Below, in pieces: positions 1-6,396 of a stretch of DNA of 13,105 bases (the stretch's first letter is position 1; every line of letters begins with the position of its first letter). Source of the stretch: an uncultured Erysipelotrichaceae bacterium. Lineage in GTDB: Bacteria; Bacillota_I; Bacilli_A; Erysipelotrichales; Coprobacillaceae. The DNA is taken from contig ONFH01000260.1 of NCBI GenBank assembly GCA_900317015.1, positions 1-13,105 on the forward strand, in the 5' to 3' direction. The translations under genes and the position numbers were made by a program. Below the pieces are notes generated by a model that did not search any database, was not told the DNA's origin, and was given only the letters and a program-made list of their open reading frames with translations.

Positions 1-267
1 ATAATAACATATTGCTTGATTAATCGCAATAAAATCTTATCAGACTACCTTTTCCTAGTATAAAGATCATAGGAAGCTTATTTTGATCATCTCTCTTCCT
101 CCACTATTATTTTATACTGATTAGGCGTTTATTTGATAGAATTTTCATTCTCTTTTCGTAAATAATACATAATTTTAAGAAAGAATGTTTCACGTGAAAC
201 TTTTTCGTCAAATATTCTTTAAAAGCATCATTTCATTTTAAACCTTATAATTTTCTTCAAAAAATAC
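1..267. other. non-coding stretch left of tagO
   Basis: No gene was recognised here. The only forward frame open at the left edge (1-63) gives about 20 residues without a recognisable motif before a TAA. On the minus strand a TATAAA-like box near 112-117 is followed by a GGAGG-like stretch near 97-103 and an ATG, but the frames behind it close after 7-17 codons. The clear content is the parS-like palindrome at 186-201. A weak 6-bp inverted repeat (TTCCTA/TAGGAA, around 51-76) is also visible, without a T-run. Promoter or leader sequence for a gene lying to the left is possible but unproven. Confidence 0.4.
186..201. other. parS: parS-like ParB-binding site (15/16)
   Basis: The 16-mer TGTTTCACGTGAAACT matches the Bacillota parS consensus TGTTNCACGTGAAACA at every position but the last. 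Its inner 14 bases (187-200) form a perfect palindrome. It lies in non-coding DNA between the window edge and the tagO terminator. ParB (Spo0J) loads at such sites, spreads, and recruits SMC to organise the origin region. A second, perfect copy lies at 12780-12795, which makes chance unlikely. ParB binding is inferred from sequence only. Confidence 0.85.
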
Positions 268-293
268 AAAAAAAGAAGAGGTCTCCCTCCTCT
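268..293 (-). terminator. Rho-independent terminator of tagO
   Basis: Read on the minus strand, the tagO stop codon is followed at once by a short stem (AGAGG/CCTCT, arms at 289-293 and 277-281, 7-base loop). A run of seven Ts then follows at 274-268. The stem is only 5 bp and overlaps the stop codon, so strength is uncertain. Position and T-run fit an intrinsic terminator. Confidence 0.6.
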
Positions 294-2004
294 ACTCGAC
301 CATATTTTCCGTATCTAATGCGACAACTGAAATACGATTATCTTTATTGATCATCGTCACTACAACAGTTACGCCATTAGCCTTTAAAATAGGATTACGT
401 TTATTGAATTCTAAAGTCATCGTAACATCATAATATTTGTAATCTTCAAGACCACTGAGTTCAAAGTCTGAACGTTTTGCTTCATTAATAACATAAGATG
501 TAACTCTAATATCATTTTCTTGATTCTGAATCAGTGTATCAACAGTTTTATAATAAGATGACTGAGCATACGTTTTAAATGCAGATAAACGAGATTTATA
601 GAAATAATTCGTCCCGCCAATCTGATTCTTATCTTTATTCGAAAGCGTATAATAATCAGCTGCAAAATAAGCTGCAATATAACGTCCTAACGTTAATGTC
701 ACATTATTTTTATTCTTGTTAATATTCTTATAGATTTGTTTTTCAAGTGCTGTAGGATCAGAAACTTCTTTATAAACTGTAACTTGTCTTCTTGGTGGCT
801 GATTCTTTCTTTGCTTATAGTAATAATAACCAGTGCCTCCACCTACAATAACAGCAACAGCTAACAGCACAATTGCAATTCTTTTGGTATGCTTCTTAAT
901 GAACCTTTTATAAGGTCCAGATTCTTTAATTTTTGGTAATTTATCGCTTCGTACAAAAATATTAATAATTGTCAGGACTGGTTTATACTTTCTTGAGATC
1001 ATATCTGTCAGCTCAATGAATAATTCAAAGAGGAACAAGAAAATCAAGAATAAAGCAAGTGCTCTTAAAGGATGACGTTCTGATAAAAATGAGATGACTG
1101 AGAAAAATGCAGTCACTGCATATAAGATCAAAACGCTCTTTGTCTGTCCTAGATTTAAACGAATCATTAGCTGATGATGTAGATGGCCACGGTCTGCTTC
1201 ATCAATATGCTTATGATTAACTTTACGTCTGACAATCGCAATCAAGGTATCAGCCATTGGTACTGTTAAGACCACGATTGGTGCTGATAATGTAAAGAAT
1301 GTAGATGTCTTGTAGCCATAACCAAGTAATGAGATGACTGAGATCATAAAGCCAATAAATAGAGCTCCACAGTCGCCCATGAAGATCTTGGCTGGATGAA
1401 AGTTATAAACTAAGAATCCGCCAATCGCTCCCGCTAAGATAACTGACAATGAAGCAATATCGTTTCGTGACCCTTGGATGGATGATGCGGCAATCGTAAA
1501 GAGTACGATCATTGAAATACCCGCACAAAGGCCATCAAGACCATCTATTAAATTGATTGCATTTGTAATTCCTATGATCCAAAAAATGGTGATGATAATT
1601 GCAATCACATATGAGATGTTTGTTGGAATCAAAGGAATCGTGAAGTCTTTTAAGGAAATACCACCAAAGAAAATAACAACTAAGGCCGCAATGATCTGTC
1701 CGGCTAATTTTGCTTTTGGTGGCAGATCATGTATATCATCATAGAAGCCCGTCAAGAAGATGATCAGTCCCCCTATTAACATAGAGTTGATCTGCGTATC
1801 TGTCTTCAAGAAGTAAGCAGCTGTCACAATGAAAGAGATGTAAATGGCATAGCCACCAGTTCTTGGTATGATTCCATGATGGACTGTTCTCTTATTTGTA
1901 TGAGCAATAATTCCTAATTGCTTCGTCGCTTTTCCAACAAGCGGGACAAGCAATACTGAAATTAAAAACGCTACACCAAAAGAAAGAATGATACTCATAT
2001 CCAT
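292..2004 (-). CDS. tagO: TagO/WecA-type UndP GlcNAc-1-P transferase with C-terminal extension
   Basis: This polytopic membrane enzyme of the MraY/WecA family would transfer GlcNAc-1-phosphate from a UDP-sugar to undecaprenyl phosphate, the first step of wall teichoic acid or related glycopolymer synthesis. Family motifs are present in order: the Asp pair at 89-90 (FYDD), NAINLIDGLDGL at 148-159, MGDCGALFIG at 209-218, and the His-rich loop around 266-279 (HIDEADRGHLHHQL). Hydrophobic helices run to about residue 337. Usual members are about 320-380 residues; this one has 570. After a charged linker comes a further membrane helix (about 375-392), then a basic stop-transfer stretch, then about 165 residues of alpha+beta character predicted outside the membrane (roughly 405-570). 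AAGGAG eight bases upstream supports the start. TagO versus WecA naming rests on the Gram-positive context. The function of the C-terminal domain is unknown. Confidence 0.9.
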   Translation of the reverse strand: MDMSIILSFGVAFLISVLLVPLVGKATKQLGIIAHTNKRTVHHGIIPRTGGYAIYISFIVTAAYFLKTDTQINSMLIGGLIIFLTGFYDDIHDLPPKAKLAGQIIAALVVIFFGGISLKDFTIPLIPTNISYVIAIIITIFWIIGITNAINLIDGLDGLCAGISMIVLFTIAASSIQGSRNDIASLSVILAGAIGGFLVYNFHPAKIFMGDCGALFIGFMISVISLLGYGYKTSTFFTLSAPIVVLTVPMADTLIAIVRRKVNHKHIDEADRGHLHHQLMIRLNLGQTKSVLILYAVTAFFSVISFLSERHPLRALALFLIFLFLFELFIELTDMISRKYKPVLTIINIFVRSDKLPKIKESGPYKRFIKKHTKRIAIVLLAVAVIVGGGTGYYYYKQRKNQPPRRQVTVYKEVSDPTALEKQIYKNINKNKNNVTLTLGRYIAAYFAADYYTLSNKDKNQIGGTNYFYKSRLSAFKTYAQSSYYKTVDTLIQNQENDIRVTSYVINEAKRSDFELSGLEDYKYYDVTMTLEFNKRNPILKANGVTVVVTMINKDNRISVVALDTENMVE

Positions 2005-2049
2005 TTCATTCTCTCCTTTTGAGGTTATTATATATTAAAACCGTTTAAA

Positions 2050-2077
2050 TTTATAGTTGGAACTGACCTTTTAGCAA
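2050..2077 (-). promoter_or_regulatory. candidate sigma-A promoter for tagO
   Basis: Minus-strand TTGCTA (2077-2072) and TATAAA (2055-2050) are separated by 16 bases, giving a transcript leader of about 40 bases before the tagO ATG. Its -35 box shares bases with the -35 box of the divergent PadR promoter. A further TATAAT-like hexamer nearer the gene (around 2028-2033) is an alternative. Confidence 0.45.
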
Positions 2078-2109
2078 AGGATTAGACGATTTTTATATTT
2101 GTGCTAAAA
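2069..2109. promoter_or_regulatory. 8-bp inverted repeat across the divergent tagO/padR promoters
   Basis: TTTTAGCA (2069-2076) and TGCTAAAA (2102-2109) are perfect inverted copies separated by 25 bases, or about 33 bp centre to centre (roughly three helical turns). The left arm covers the -35 boxes of both candidate promoters. The right arm covers the region around the predicted padR transcription start. Such a layout would suit autoregulation by a dimeric regulator such as the PadR protein encoded next door. This is inference from position; the arms do not match a PadR box known to me. Confidence 0.4.
2071..2099 (+). promoter_or_regulatory. candidate promoter for the PadR gene
   Basis: TTAGCA (2071-2076; 4/6 to TTGACA) and TATATT (2094-2099; 5/6 to TATAAT) are spaced by 17 bases. 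They predict a start near 2106, some 27 bases before the chosen ATG. Other -10-like hexamers (TAAAAT 2105-2110, TATAAT 2112-2117) lie closer, but the latter would start transcripts inside the ribosome site. Confidence 0.4.
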
Positions 2110-2132
2110 TGTATAATAAGAAGGTGATCTAT

Positions 2133-2651
2133 ATGCGAACACTTAAATATGCGATCCTTGGCCTGCTTAGCCAGAAAGAAATGACGGATCAGGAAATCAA
2201 CGAAACGGTGAATGCCACGATCGGTTCTTTCTGGTCTACAAAGCATTGCCAAGTTTATCCCGAAATATCGAGATTGAAAAAAGAAGGACTCATAGAAGTT
2301 GATCATGAGAGCAATAAACTAACGGAAAAAGGTACAGCAGCTTTAGATAGCTGGCTCGCAAAAGACCAGGCTATCGATAATACTGCAAAAGATATATTTT
2401 CTTTGCGTATGTACTTTTCTGACCGCTTAGACGATGAACGTATACTTGAATTAATTCAGTCACAGCTGATCCAGCATACGGCTAAGCAAAAATATCTTGA
2501 AGTTCTTTTCAAACAGCGCTTTAAAAACCGTGAACCAGATCACGATGAACGTGGCTGGTATCTTATTTTAAAAGGCTGTATTGAACGAGAAGATTTCTAC
2601 ATTAACTGGTTAAGAGAATGTTCTGATTATATTAAAACTGATGATCTATAA
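2133..2651 (+). CDS. PadR-family transcriptional regulator
   Basis: This is a 172-residue cytoplasmic DNA-binding protein. The N-terminal winged helix is typical of PadR: it opens MRTLKYAILGLLSQKEMT, has FW followed by a YPEISRLKKEGLIE recognition-helix/wing region, and continues as KLTEKGTAALDSWL. The remaining ~95 residues are helical and fit the PadR C-terminal dimerisation domain. The ATG at 2133 is chosen over an upstream in-frame ATG at 2109. A near-perfect anti-16S match (AGAAGGTGATC, 2119-2129) sits just before 2133, and homologues begin at this MRTLKYA-like point. It is divergent from tagO and convergent with the oxidoreductase gene. Ligand and targets are unknown; no efflux pump, a common PadR target, lies nearby. 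Autoregulation through the repeat at 2069-2109 is plausible. Confidence 0.85.
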   Translation: MRTLKYAILGLLSQKEMTDQEINETVNATIGSFWSTKHCQVYPEISRLKKEGLIEVDHESNKLTEKGTAALDSWLAKDQAIDNTAKDIFSLRMYFSDRLDDERILELIQSQLIQHTAKQKYLEVLFKQRFKNREPDHDERGWYLILKGCIEREDFYINWLRECSDYIKTDDL

Positions 2652-2665
2652 TCATTAGCAATCAT

Positions 2666-2712
2666 AAGATGAGATCAAAGTTTAGAAAAGTTTGACCTCA
2701 TCTTTTTGTTTT
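2666..2712 (+). terminator. Rho-independent terminator after padR
   Basis: A 14-base stem with one mismatch (arms 2666-2679 and 2691-2704, 11-base loop) is followed by a T-rich tail (TTTTTGTTTT, 2703-2712). It lies 14 bases after the PadR stop and 17 bases before the stop of the convergent oxidoreductase gene. The minus direction lacks a T-run, so it serves mainly the plus strand. Confidence 0.8.
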
Positions 2713-2729
2713 GAATAGAAGTCAACTGA

Positions 2730-4769
2730 TTATAATTCTAACGCTTCTTTATAGGCACCCCAAATGGCTGTCATTAAATTTCCAGGCTTTATGGCATCAC
2801 CTAATAAATGAACATGTTCAGATTTGATTTCATCATAAAGATTCTGATCACTTTGGTAGCCAACAGAGATAATGACTGTATCAGCCGGAATCTCTCTTAT
2901 CACTTTTTGAACACCATTGAGAGAGAACTGACGTGCTCTTTCATTATAGTTAGGTGTATTCATAATCGTTTCTTCAACAATGGCTTTTCCATCCTGATAG
3001 CCTTTAATCGTTGTATTCTTGAGGACATTAATATGGTAGTAATCAATGATGTCTCTTAACATGTTATAGTTGGCAGCTGCTAGTCCTTCGACGTTAAGAA
3101 TTGTCGGCATCGCTTCAACGATCGTTACACTATTTCCTTTAAGGGCTAGGTCATAAGCAATTTCACATCCTGTCAGACCGCCACCAACAACGACAATGTT
3201 CTGATCTTTGATGTTTTGATGAATCAAATAATCAACGGCATAACGAACATTTGGATCATCTAAGCCCTCTCCTGAAAGCTTTCTTTCATGAGCACCGGTT
3301 GCTACAAAAATTTCATCATAGTTTGCAGTGTCTTCCTTCGTGAATTCCGTATTGAGATGAACATTAACACTGGTATCCTGAATTTGCTTGTTATACCATT
3401 TTAATAACTTACGATCATTTTCCTTAAATGAGAATGAGGCAGCCGGTACAAATACACCACCAAGATGATCTTTCTTTTCAAAGAGATCAACATCATGACC
3501 ACGTAAAGCACTGACTCTGGCAGCTTCCATACCAGCAATGCCACCACCTACAACTGCAACCTTTTTCTTCACAGGCGCTTTTTCAATATTGTATCGATCT
3601 TCGTTGGCACAGCGTGGGTTCAGTGCGCAACAAATATCTTTTGTGGCTTTCTTTTCATAATCAATTTGGAAAATTCTTGCTAAACAGCCAAAGTGACAAG
3701 AAATGCATGGGCGGATATCATCTTCATGGCCTTCTTTAAATTTATTGGCCATATCTGGATCTGCTAATAATGGACGACCCATTCCCATCATATCGATCTT
3801 GCCTTCAGCAATCGCTTGATCGGCAACATCAGGTTCATCGAAACGACCAGCACAGATGACTGGGATATTGACACACTTCTTGATTTCGGCAACATCTTTT
3901 AAATTACAATGCTTTGGCATATAGACCGGTGGGTGTGGCCAATACCAGGCATCATAACTGCCGTTATCACAATCGAGCATATCATAGCCAGCTTCTTCTA
4001 ATTTTTTAGCAACGATACGACTTTCTTCTAAGTTACGACCAAATTCTTCTGCATCTTCACCAGGAAGAATTCCTCTATTGAAAGCTTTGGTCTTACTTTC
4101 AACACTATATCGAATAGATACAGGGAAATCCTCGCCACAAACTTCTTTGATTGCTTTGACGATTTCAGTTGGGAATCTTAAACGATTTTCTAATGAACCG
4201 CCATATTCATCCGTACGATGGTTATAGGCTGAAATCGTAAACTGATCAAGCAGATAACCTTCATGTACAGCATGGATCTCAACGCCGTCAATACCGGCAT
4301 CTTTAGCCGCCTTGGCACCGATGGCAAACCATTTCACATATTGATGAATTTCTTTAACAGTCATTTCACGATTGTTTTGAGTGGGATCCCAAACATTTGG
4401 TAAAGCACTTGGGGCAGGATCTCCTGGATTGATTGATGATCTTCCAGATAAAGCGGAGATCTGGATAAAGACTTTTGAGCCATACTTATGAATTTGATCC
4501 GCAAGATATTTTTGATTTCTTACATAACTTTCTGGATCATTGACAATACTAGGTCCACTTCCTGGAATAAGAGGAACTAATCCGGTGATGATCAGTCCTG
4601 TTCCACCTTTGGCTCTTTCGACATAGTAATCGGCTCCCTCTTTCGTATAGCTGCCATCATGATTCATGAGACGTGGTGAGAAAACGCCCATTGGCATCAA
4701 AGCAATACGATTAGGAATCTCTACTTTTCCAATTTTCACTGGAGAAAATAGATGTTCATACTTCGACAT
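2730..4769 (-). CDS. OYE-type FMN/FAD/4Fe-4S oxidoreductase (BaiCD/BaiH/enoate reductase-like)
   Basis: This 679-residue enzyme has the architecture of 2,4-dienoyl-CoA reductase, 2-enoate reductase and the bile-acid enzymes BaiCD/BaiH. An N-terminal old-yellow-enzyme FMN barrel (about 1-345) carries GVEIHAVHEGYLLDQF (162-177) and NHRTDEYGGS (183-192). A 4Fe-4S loop follows, with Cys355, Cys358, Cys362 and a fourth ligand among Cys380/Cys381. A glutathione-reductase-like C-terminal half has one dinucleotide fold at VVGGGIAGMEAA (406-417) and a second at VVVGGGLTGCEIA (526-538). It should pass electrons from NAD(P)H via FAD and the cluster to FMN to reduce an activated C=C bond. The HAVHEGYLLDQF form is the one I associate with BaiCD-like and enoate reductases; the substrate (steroid, bile acid, enoate) cannot be read from sequence. 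The start at 4769 is preferred over an in-frame ATG at 4787 because AGAGGTGAT (4773-4781) lies just before it. Control is probably by the upstream TetR protein. Confidence 0.9.
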   Translation of the reverse strand: MSKYEHLFSPVKIGKVEIPNRIALMPMGVFSPRLMNHDGSYTKEGADYYVERAKGGTGLIITGLVPLIPGSGPSIVNDPESYVRNQKYLADQIHKYGSKVFIQISALSGRSSINPGDPAPSALPNVWDPTQNNREMTVKEIHQYVKWFAIGAKAAKDAGIDGVEIHAVHEGYLLDQFTISAYNHRTDEYGGSLENRLRFPTEIVKAIKEVCGEDFPVSIRYSVESKTKAFNRGILPGEDAEEFGRNLEESRIVAKKLEEAGYDMLDCDNGSYDAWYWPHPPVYMPKHCNLKDVAEIKKCVNIPVICAGRFDEPDVADQAIAEGKIDMMGMGRPLLADPDMANKFKEGHEDDIRPCISCHFGCLARIFQIDYEKKATKDICCALNPRCANEDRYNIEKAPVKKKVAVVGGGIAGMEAARVSALRGHDVDLFEKKDHLGGVFVPAASFSFKENDRKLLKWYNKQIQDTSVNVHLNTEFTKEDTANYDEIFVATGAHERKLSGEGLDDPNVRYAVDYLIHQNIKDQNIVVVGGGLTGCEIAYDLALKGNSVTIVEAMPTILNVEGLAAANYNMLRDIIDYYHINVLKNTTIKGYQDGKAIVEETIMNTPNYNERARQFSLNGVQKVIREIPADTVIISVGYQSDQNLYDEIKSEHVHLLGDAIKPGNLMTAIWGAYKEALEL

Positions 4770-4786
4770 AATATCACCTCTTTTCA

Positions 4787-4815
4787 TTGTAATTAATTCA
4801 GTGAATTGATTGCAA
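4787..4815. promoter_or_regulatory. candidate TetR operator: 29-bp palindrome upstream of the oxidoreductase
   Basis: An inverted repeat is centred on base 4801: the 14-base arms 4787-4800 and 4802-4815 pair at 12 of 14 positions, with a perfect six-base core on each side (AATTCA/TGAATT). It begins at the predicted transcription start of the oxidoreductase promoter and ends just before the ribosome site, the classic place for a repressor roadblock. The adjacent TetR gene is the obvious candidate for the bound protein. No experimental support is available. Confidence 0.55.
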
Positions 4816-4820
4816 CAATA

Positions 4821-4849
4821 ATGTTATCGCTATCAAAGCAACAAGTCAA
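4821..4849 (-). promoter_or_regulatory. candidate sigma-A promoter for the oxidoreductase
   Basis: Minus-strand TTGACT (4849-4844; 5/6 to consensus) and TAACAT (4826-4821; 4/6) are spaced by exactly 17 bases. Transcription would start near 4814, at the edge of the palindrome at 4787-4815. The promoter lies after the TetR gene's hairpin, so the oxidoreductase can be transcribed separately from its regulator. Confidence 0.6.
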
Positions 4850-4850
4850 A

Positions 4851-4878
4851 TAAAAACGTATAACGCAGAGTTATACGT
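4851..4878 (-). terminator. hairpin with T-run overlapping the tetR stop codon
   Basis: ACGTATAAC (4856-4864) and GTTATACGT (4870-4878) form a perfect 9-bp inverted repeat with a 5-base loop. Read in the gene direction it is followed by five Ts and TATTT, so it fits an intrinsic terminator for the TetR gene, overlapping its last codons. The stem has only three G:C pairs, so read-through is likely. The symmetry also leaves a protein-binding site possible. Confidence 0.6.
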
Positions 4879-5437
4879 CAAGATGATAATATTGATAGAC
4901 CATGGCAAGAGATTTCTTTTCTACCTCCATAAGGTCATAGTTTCCATTTCTCGTGCACCAATCATAAATGACACCACGACTTATTCTTAGTAATGAGTCA
5001 GTGACTTCTTTGCCAAAGCCAGGTTTGATCAATTCAATGTTTCTTCTGATTTCTGAATAGAGGTAACGATCTTCAGAAAAGAGATATGTGTTTTTCTTCT
5101 CCATCTGATTCTTAAACACAACGGTTGTAAGATGATGGCCTAATTCCAAGACTGTATCAATCTGGCCTTTCAGTAATAGATGTACTTTTTCAAATCCATC
5201 TTCCACTTTACTTTCTGAAACATAATTCTTTAGCCAGTCATCAAAGATGGAATAACCATAATCAATAATGGAATCTTTAGAATCAAAGTGGAAATAGATC
5301 AATCCAACTGAGACATTGGCAGCTTCTGCAATTTCACTGACTTTTACATCTTCAAATGGCTTCTCACTAAAAAGCTTCATAGCCGCATTGTATATATTCT
5401 TCTTTGTCTCCATTTTTTGAATCTGTCTCTGTGTCAT
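4871..5437 (-). CDS. TetR/AcrR-family transcriptional regulator
   Basis: This 188-residue regulator has the standard TetR layout. The N-terminal helix-turn-helix lies at about residues 10-57, with the characteristic stretch VSEIAEAANVSVGLIYFHF followed by DSK. A helical, divergent ligand-binding and dimerisation region follows. Length is normal for the family. AGAAGGTG five bases before the ATG at 5437 supports the start; an internal Met (residue 9) is less likely. It lies upstream of and in the same direction as the OYE-type oxidoreductase, separated by a hairpin, a promoter and a 29-bp palindrome, so it most likely represses that gene and is relieved by the enzyme's substrate or a related molecule. 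The ligand is unknown. Confidence 0.88.
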   Translation of the reverse strand: MTQRQIQKMETKKNIYNAAMKLFSEKPFEDVKVSEIAEAANVSVGLIYFHFDSKDSIIDYGYSIFDDWLKNYVSESKVEDGFEKVHLLLKGQIDTVLELGHHLTTVVFKNQMEKKNTYLFSEDRYLYSEIRRNIELIKPGFGKEVTDSLLRISRGVIYDWCTRNGNYDLMEVEKKSLAMVYQYYHLDV

Positions 5438-5463
5438 GCATTCACCTTCTTTTTTCCGTAGTG

Positions 5464-5493
5464 ATTATATATTTTCCTCCTTGTTTGATGCAA
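5464..5493 (-). promoter_or_regulatory. possible promoter of the TetR gene
   Basis: A perfect minus-strand TATAAT (5469-5464) lies 26 bases before the TetR ATG. An 18-base spacer leads to TTGCAT (5493-5488), only a 3/6 match for -35. Support comes mainly from the perfect -10 and its distance to the gene. Confidence 0.45.
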
Positions 5494-5520
5494 TCCTTTT
5501 CATCATAAATACAATAATAC

Positions 5521-5550
5521 AAAAATACTGCTGTACCTTATATACAACAG
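5521..5550 (-). terminator. Rho-independent terminator after the HAD gene
   Basis: In the minus direction an 8-bp stem (CTGTTGTA at 5550-5543, TACAGCAG at 5535-5528, one G:U pair, 7-base loop) is followed by TATTTTT. It lies 21 bases beyond the HAD stop and upstream of the TetR promoter, so it ends the mbl-HAD transcript. Confidence 0.7.
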
Positions 5551-5571
5551 TTGAATTCATTGAGTCTCTTT

Positions 5572-6348
5572 CTAGAAAAGTTCTCTTAGTTTCGTGGCTG
5601 CTCCATCATCCTTAACATCGCCACAGATATCAGTTGCCAATGCTTTAATTTCATCTACTGCATTCCCCATCGCAATACCATGTTTAACGGCTTTGAACAT
5701 TTCAACATCATTATGGCCATCACCAAAACAATATGAGTCTTCGACTGGAATATGTAAAGCATCTAATGTTTCTCTGATGCCTGTACCTTTTGTGACATCA
5801 CTGCGTGAGACTTCTCCAACAAATGTCGAACCTTGATCAAGGAAGAAATAACCTTTCGTTAATTCTTGTAAATCTGGAATCTCTTCTGGACCTTTATAAT
5901 ATACTTCAATTTTTACACACTTTTTAAGAACTTCATCCATATCAAATTCACGGATAAATTCATGTGTATCAATATTACAAGTTCCATAAAAATTATACAG
6001 GTAATCAAAACCGTCTTTGAGATAGGTACCATCAGGTGTTGCAATAATATATTCAAATCCTCGTTTATCAAAGTATTGAATAAATTCTTTCATCTTATCA
6101 GCATCTAAATAATGCACGCTTAAGTTTTTATTCTTATAAAGAACATGTGCCCCGTTTGCTAAAACATAACCATCAAAGCCAATATCCTTGACCTGCTTAG
6201 AAATAAATCCCCAAGGACGTCCACTGGAAATAAAGCATAAGTTCCCCTTCTGTTCTGTCTCATGGATCGCATTTTTGACATTGTCTCTTACCCCACGAGG
6301 GTCGCCATCAAAAATTGTTCCATCGACATCAAAAAATATAATTGCCAT
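5572..6348 (-). CDS. Cof-type HAD-IIB phosphatase
   Basis: This 258-residue soluble hydrolase of the haloacid dehalogenase superfamily shows all four motifs. They are DVDGT with nucleophile Asp7 and acid/base Asp9, SSGR at 41-44, the motif-III Lys187 in TKGTGI, and GDGHNDVEM at 209-217, which binds magnesium. The large insert between motifs II and III (about 80-185) is the C2 cap of the Cof/HAD-IIB group, which dephosphorylate small sugar phosphates, nucleotides or flavin-type substrates. The exact substrate is not readable. AAGGAG six bases before the ATG supports the start. The gene follows mbl in the same direction. The 39-base gap is almost wholly a terminator hairpin whose T-run abuts this gene's ribosome site, so no separate promoter fits there and expression probably depends on read-through. 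Confidence 0.9.
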   Translation of the reverse strand: MAIIFFDVDGTIFDGDPRGVRDNVKNAIHETEQKGNLCFISSGRPWGFISKQVKDIGFDGYVLANGAHVLYKNKNLSVHYLDADKMKEFIQYFDKRGFEYIIATPDGTYLKDGFDYLYNFYGTCNIDTHEFIREFDMDEVLKKCVKIEVYYKGPEEIPDLQELTKGYFFLDQGSTFVGEVSRSDVTKGTGIRETLDALHIPVEDSYCFGDGHNDVEMFKAVKHGIAMGNAVDEIKALATDICGDVKDDGAATKLRELF

Positions 6349-6360
6349 AAATTTCTCCTT

Positions 6361-6396
6361 AAAAAAGATTAGAGTAAGAGAAATCTCTTACTCTAA
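6361..6396 (-). terminator. strong hairpin terminator at the mbl stop, abutting the HAD RBS
   Basis: Minus-strand 13-base arms (6396-6384 and 6381-6369) are perfectly complementary, leaving a loop of about four bases once the closing pair is opened. They are followed by TCTTTTTT. The stem contains the TAA stop of mbl (6390-6388). The last T of the run is followed directly by AAGGAG of the HAD gene. It looks like an intrinsic terminator that must be partly bypassed for the downstream gene. Confidence 0.8.

Noticed and set aside
1..63. Forward frame open at the left edge
   Set aside because: About 20 residues without any recognisable motif before a TAA; too short to support as the end of a gene.
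20..104. Possible small minus-strand gene or leader RNA with GGAGG before an ATG
   Set aside because: The frames end after 7 to 17 codons and no stable structure with a terminator or known riboswitch pattern was visible.
2109..2132. Upstream in-frame ATG for the PadR gene
   Set aside because: The strong ribosome site lies between it and the ATG at 2133, and PadR proteins normally begin at the MRTLKYA-like segment.
4770..4787. Upstream in-frame ATG for the oxidoreductase
   Set aside because: The extra codons contain the AGAGGTGAT ribosome site itself, and there is no site before 4787.
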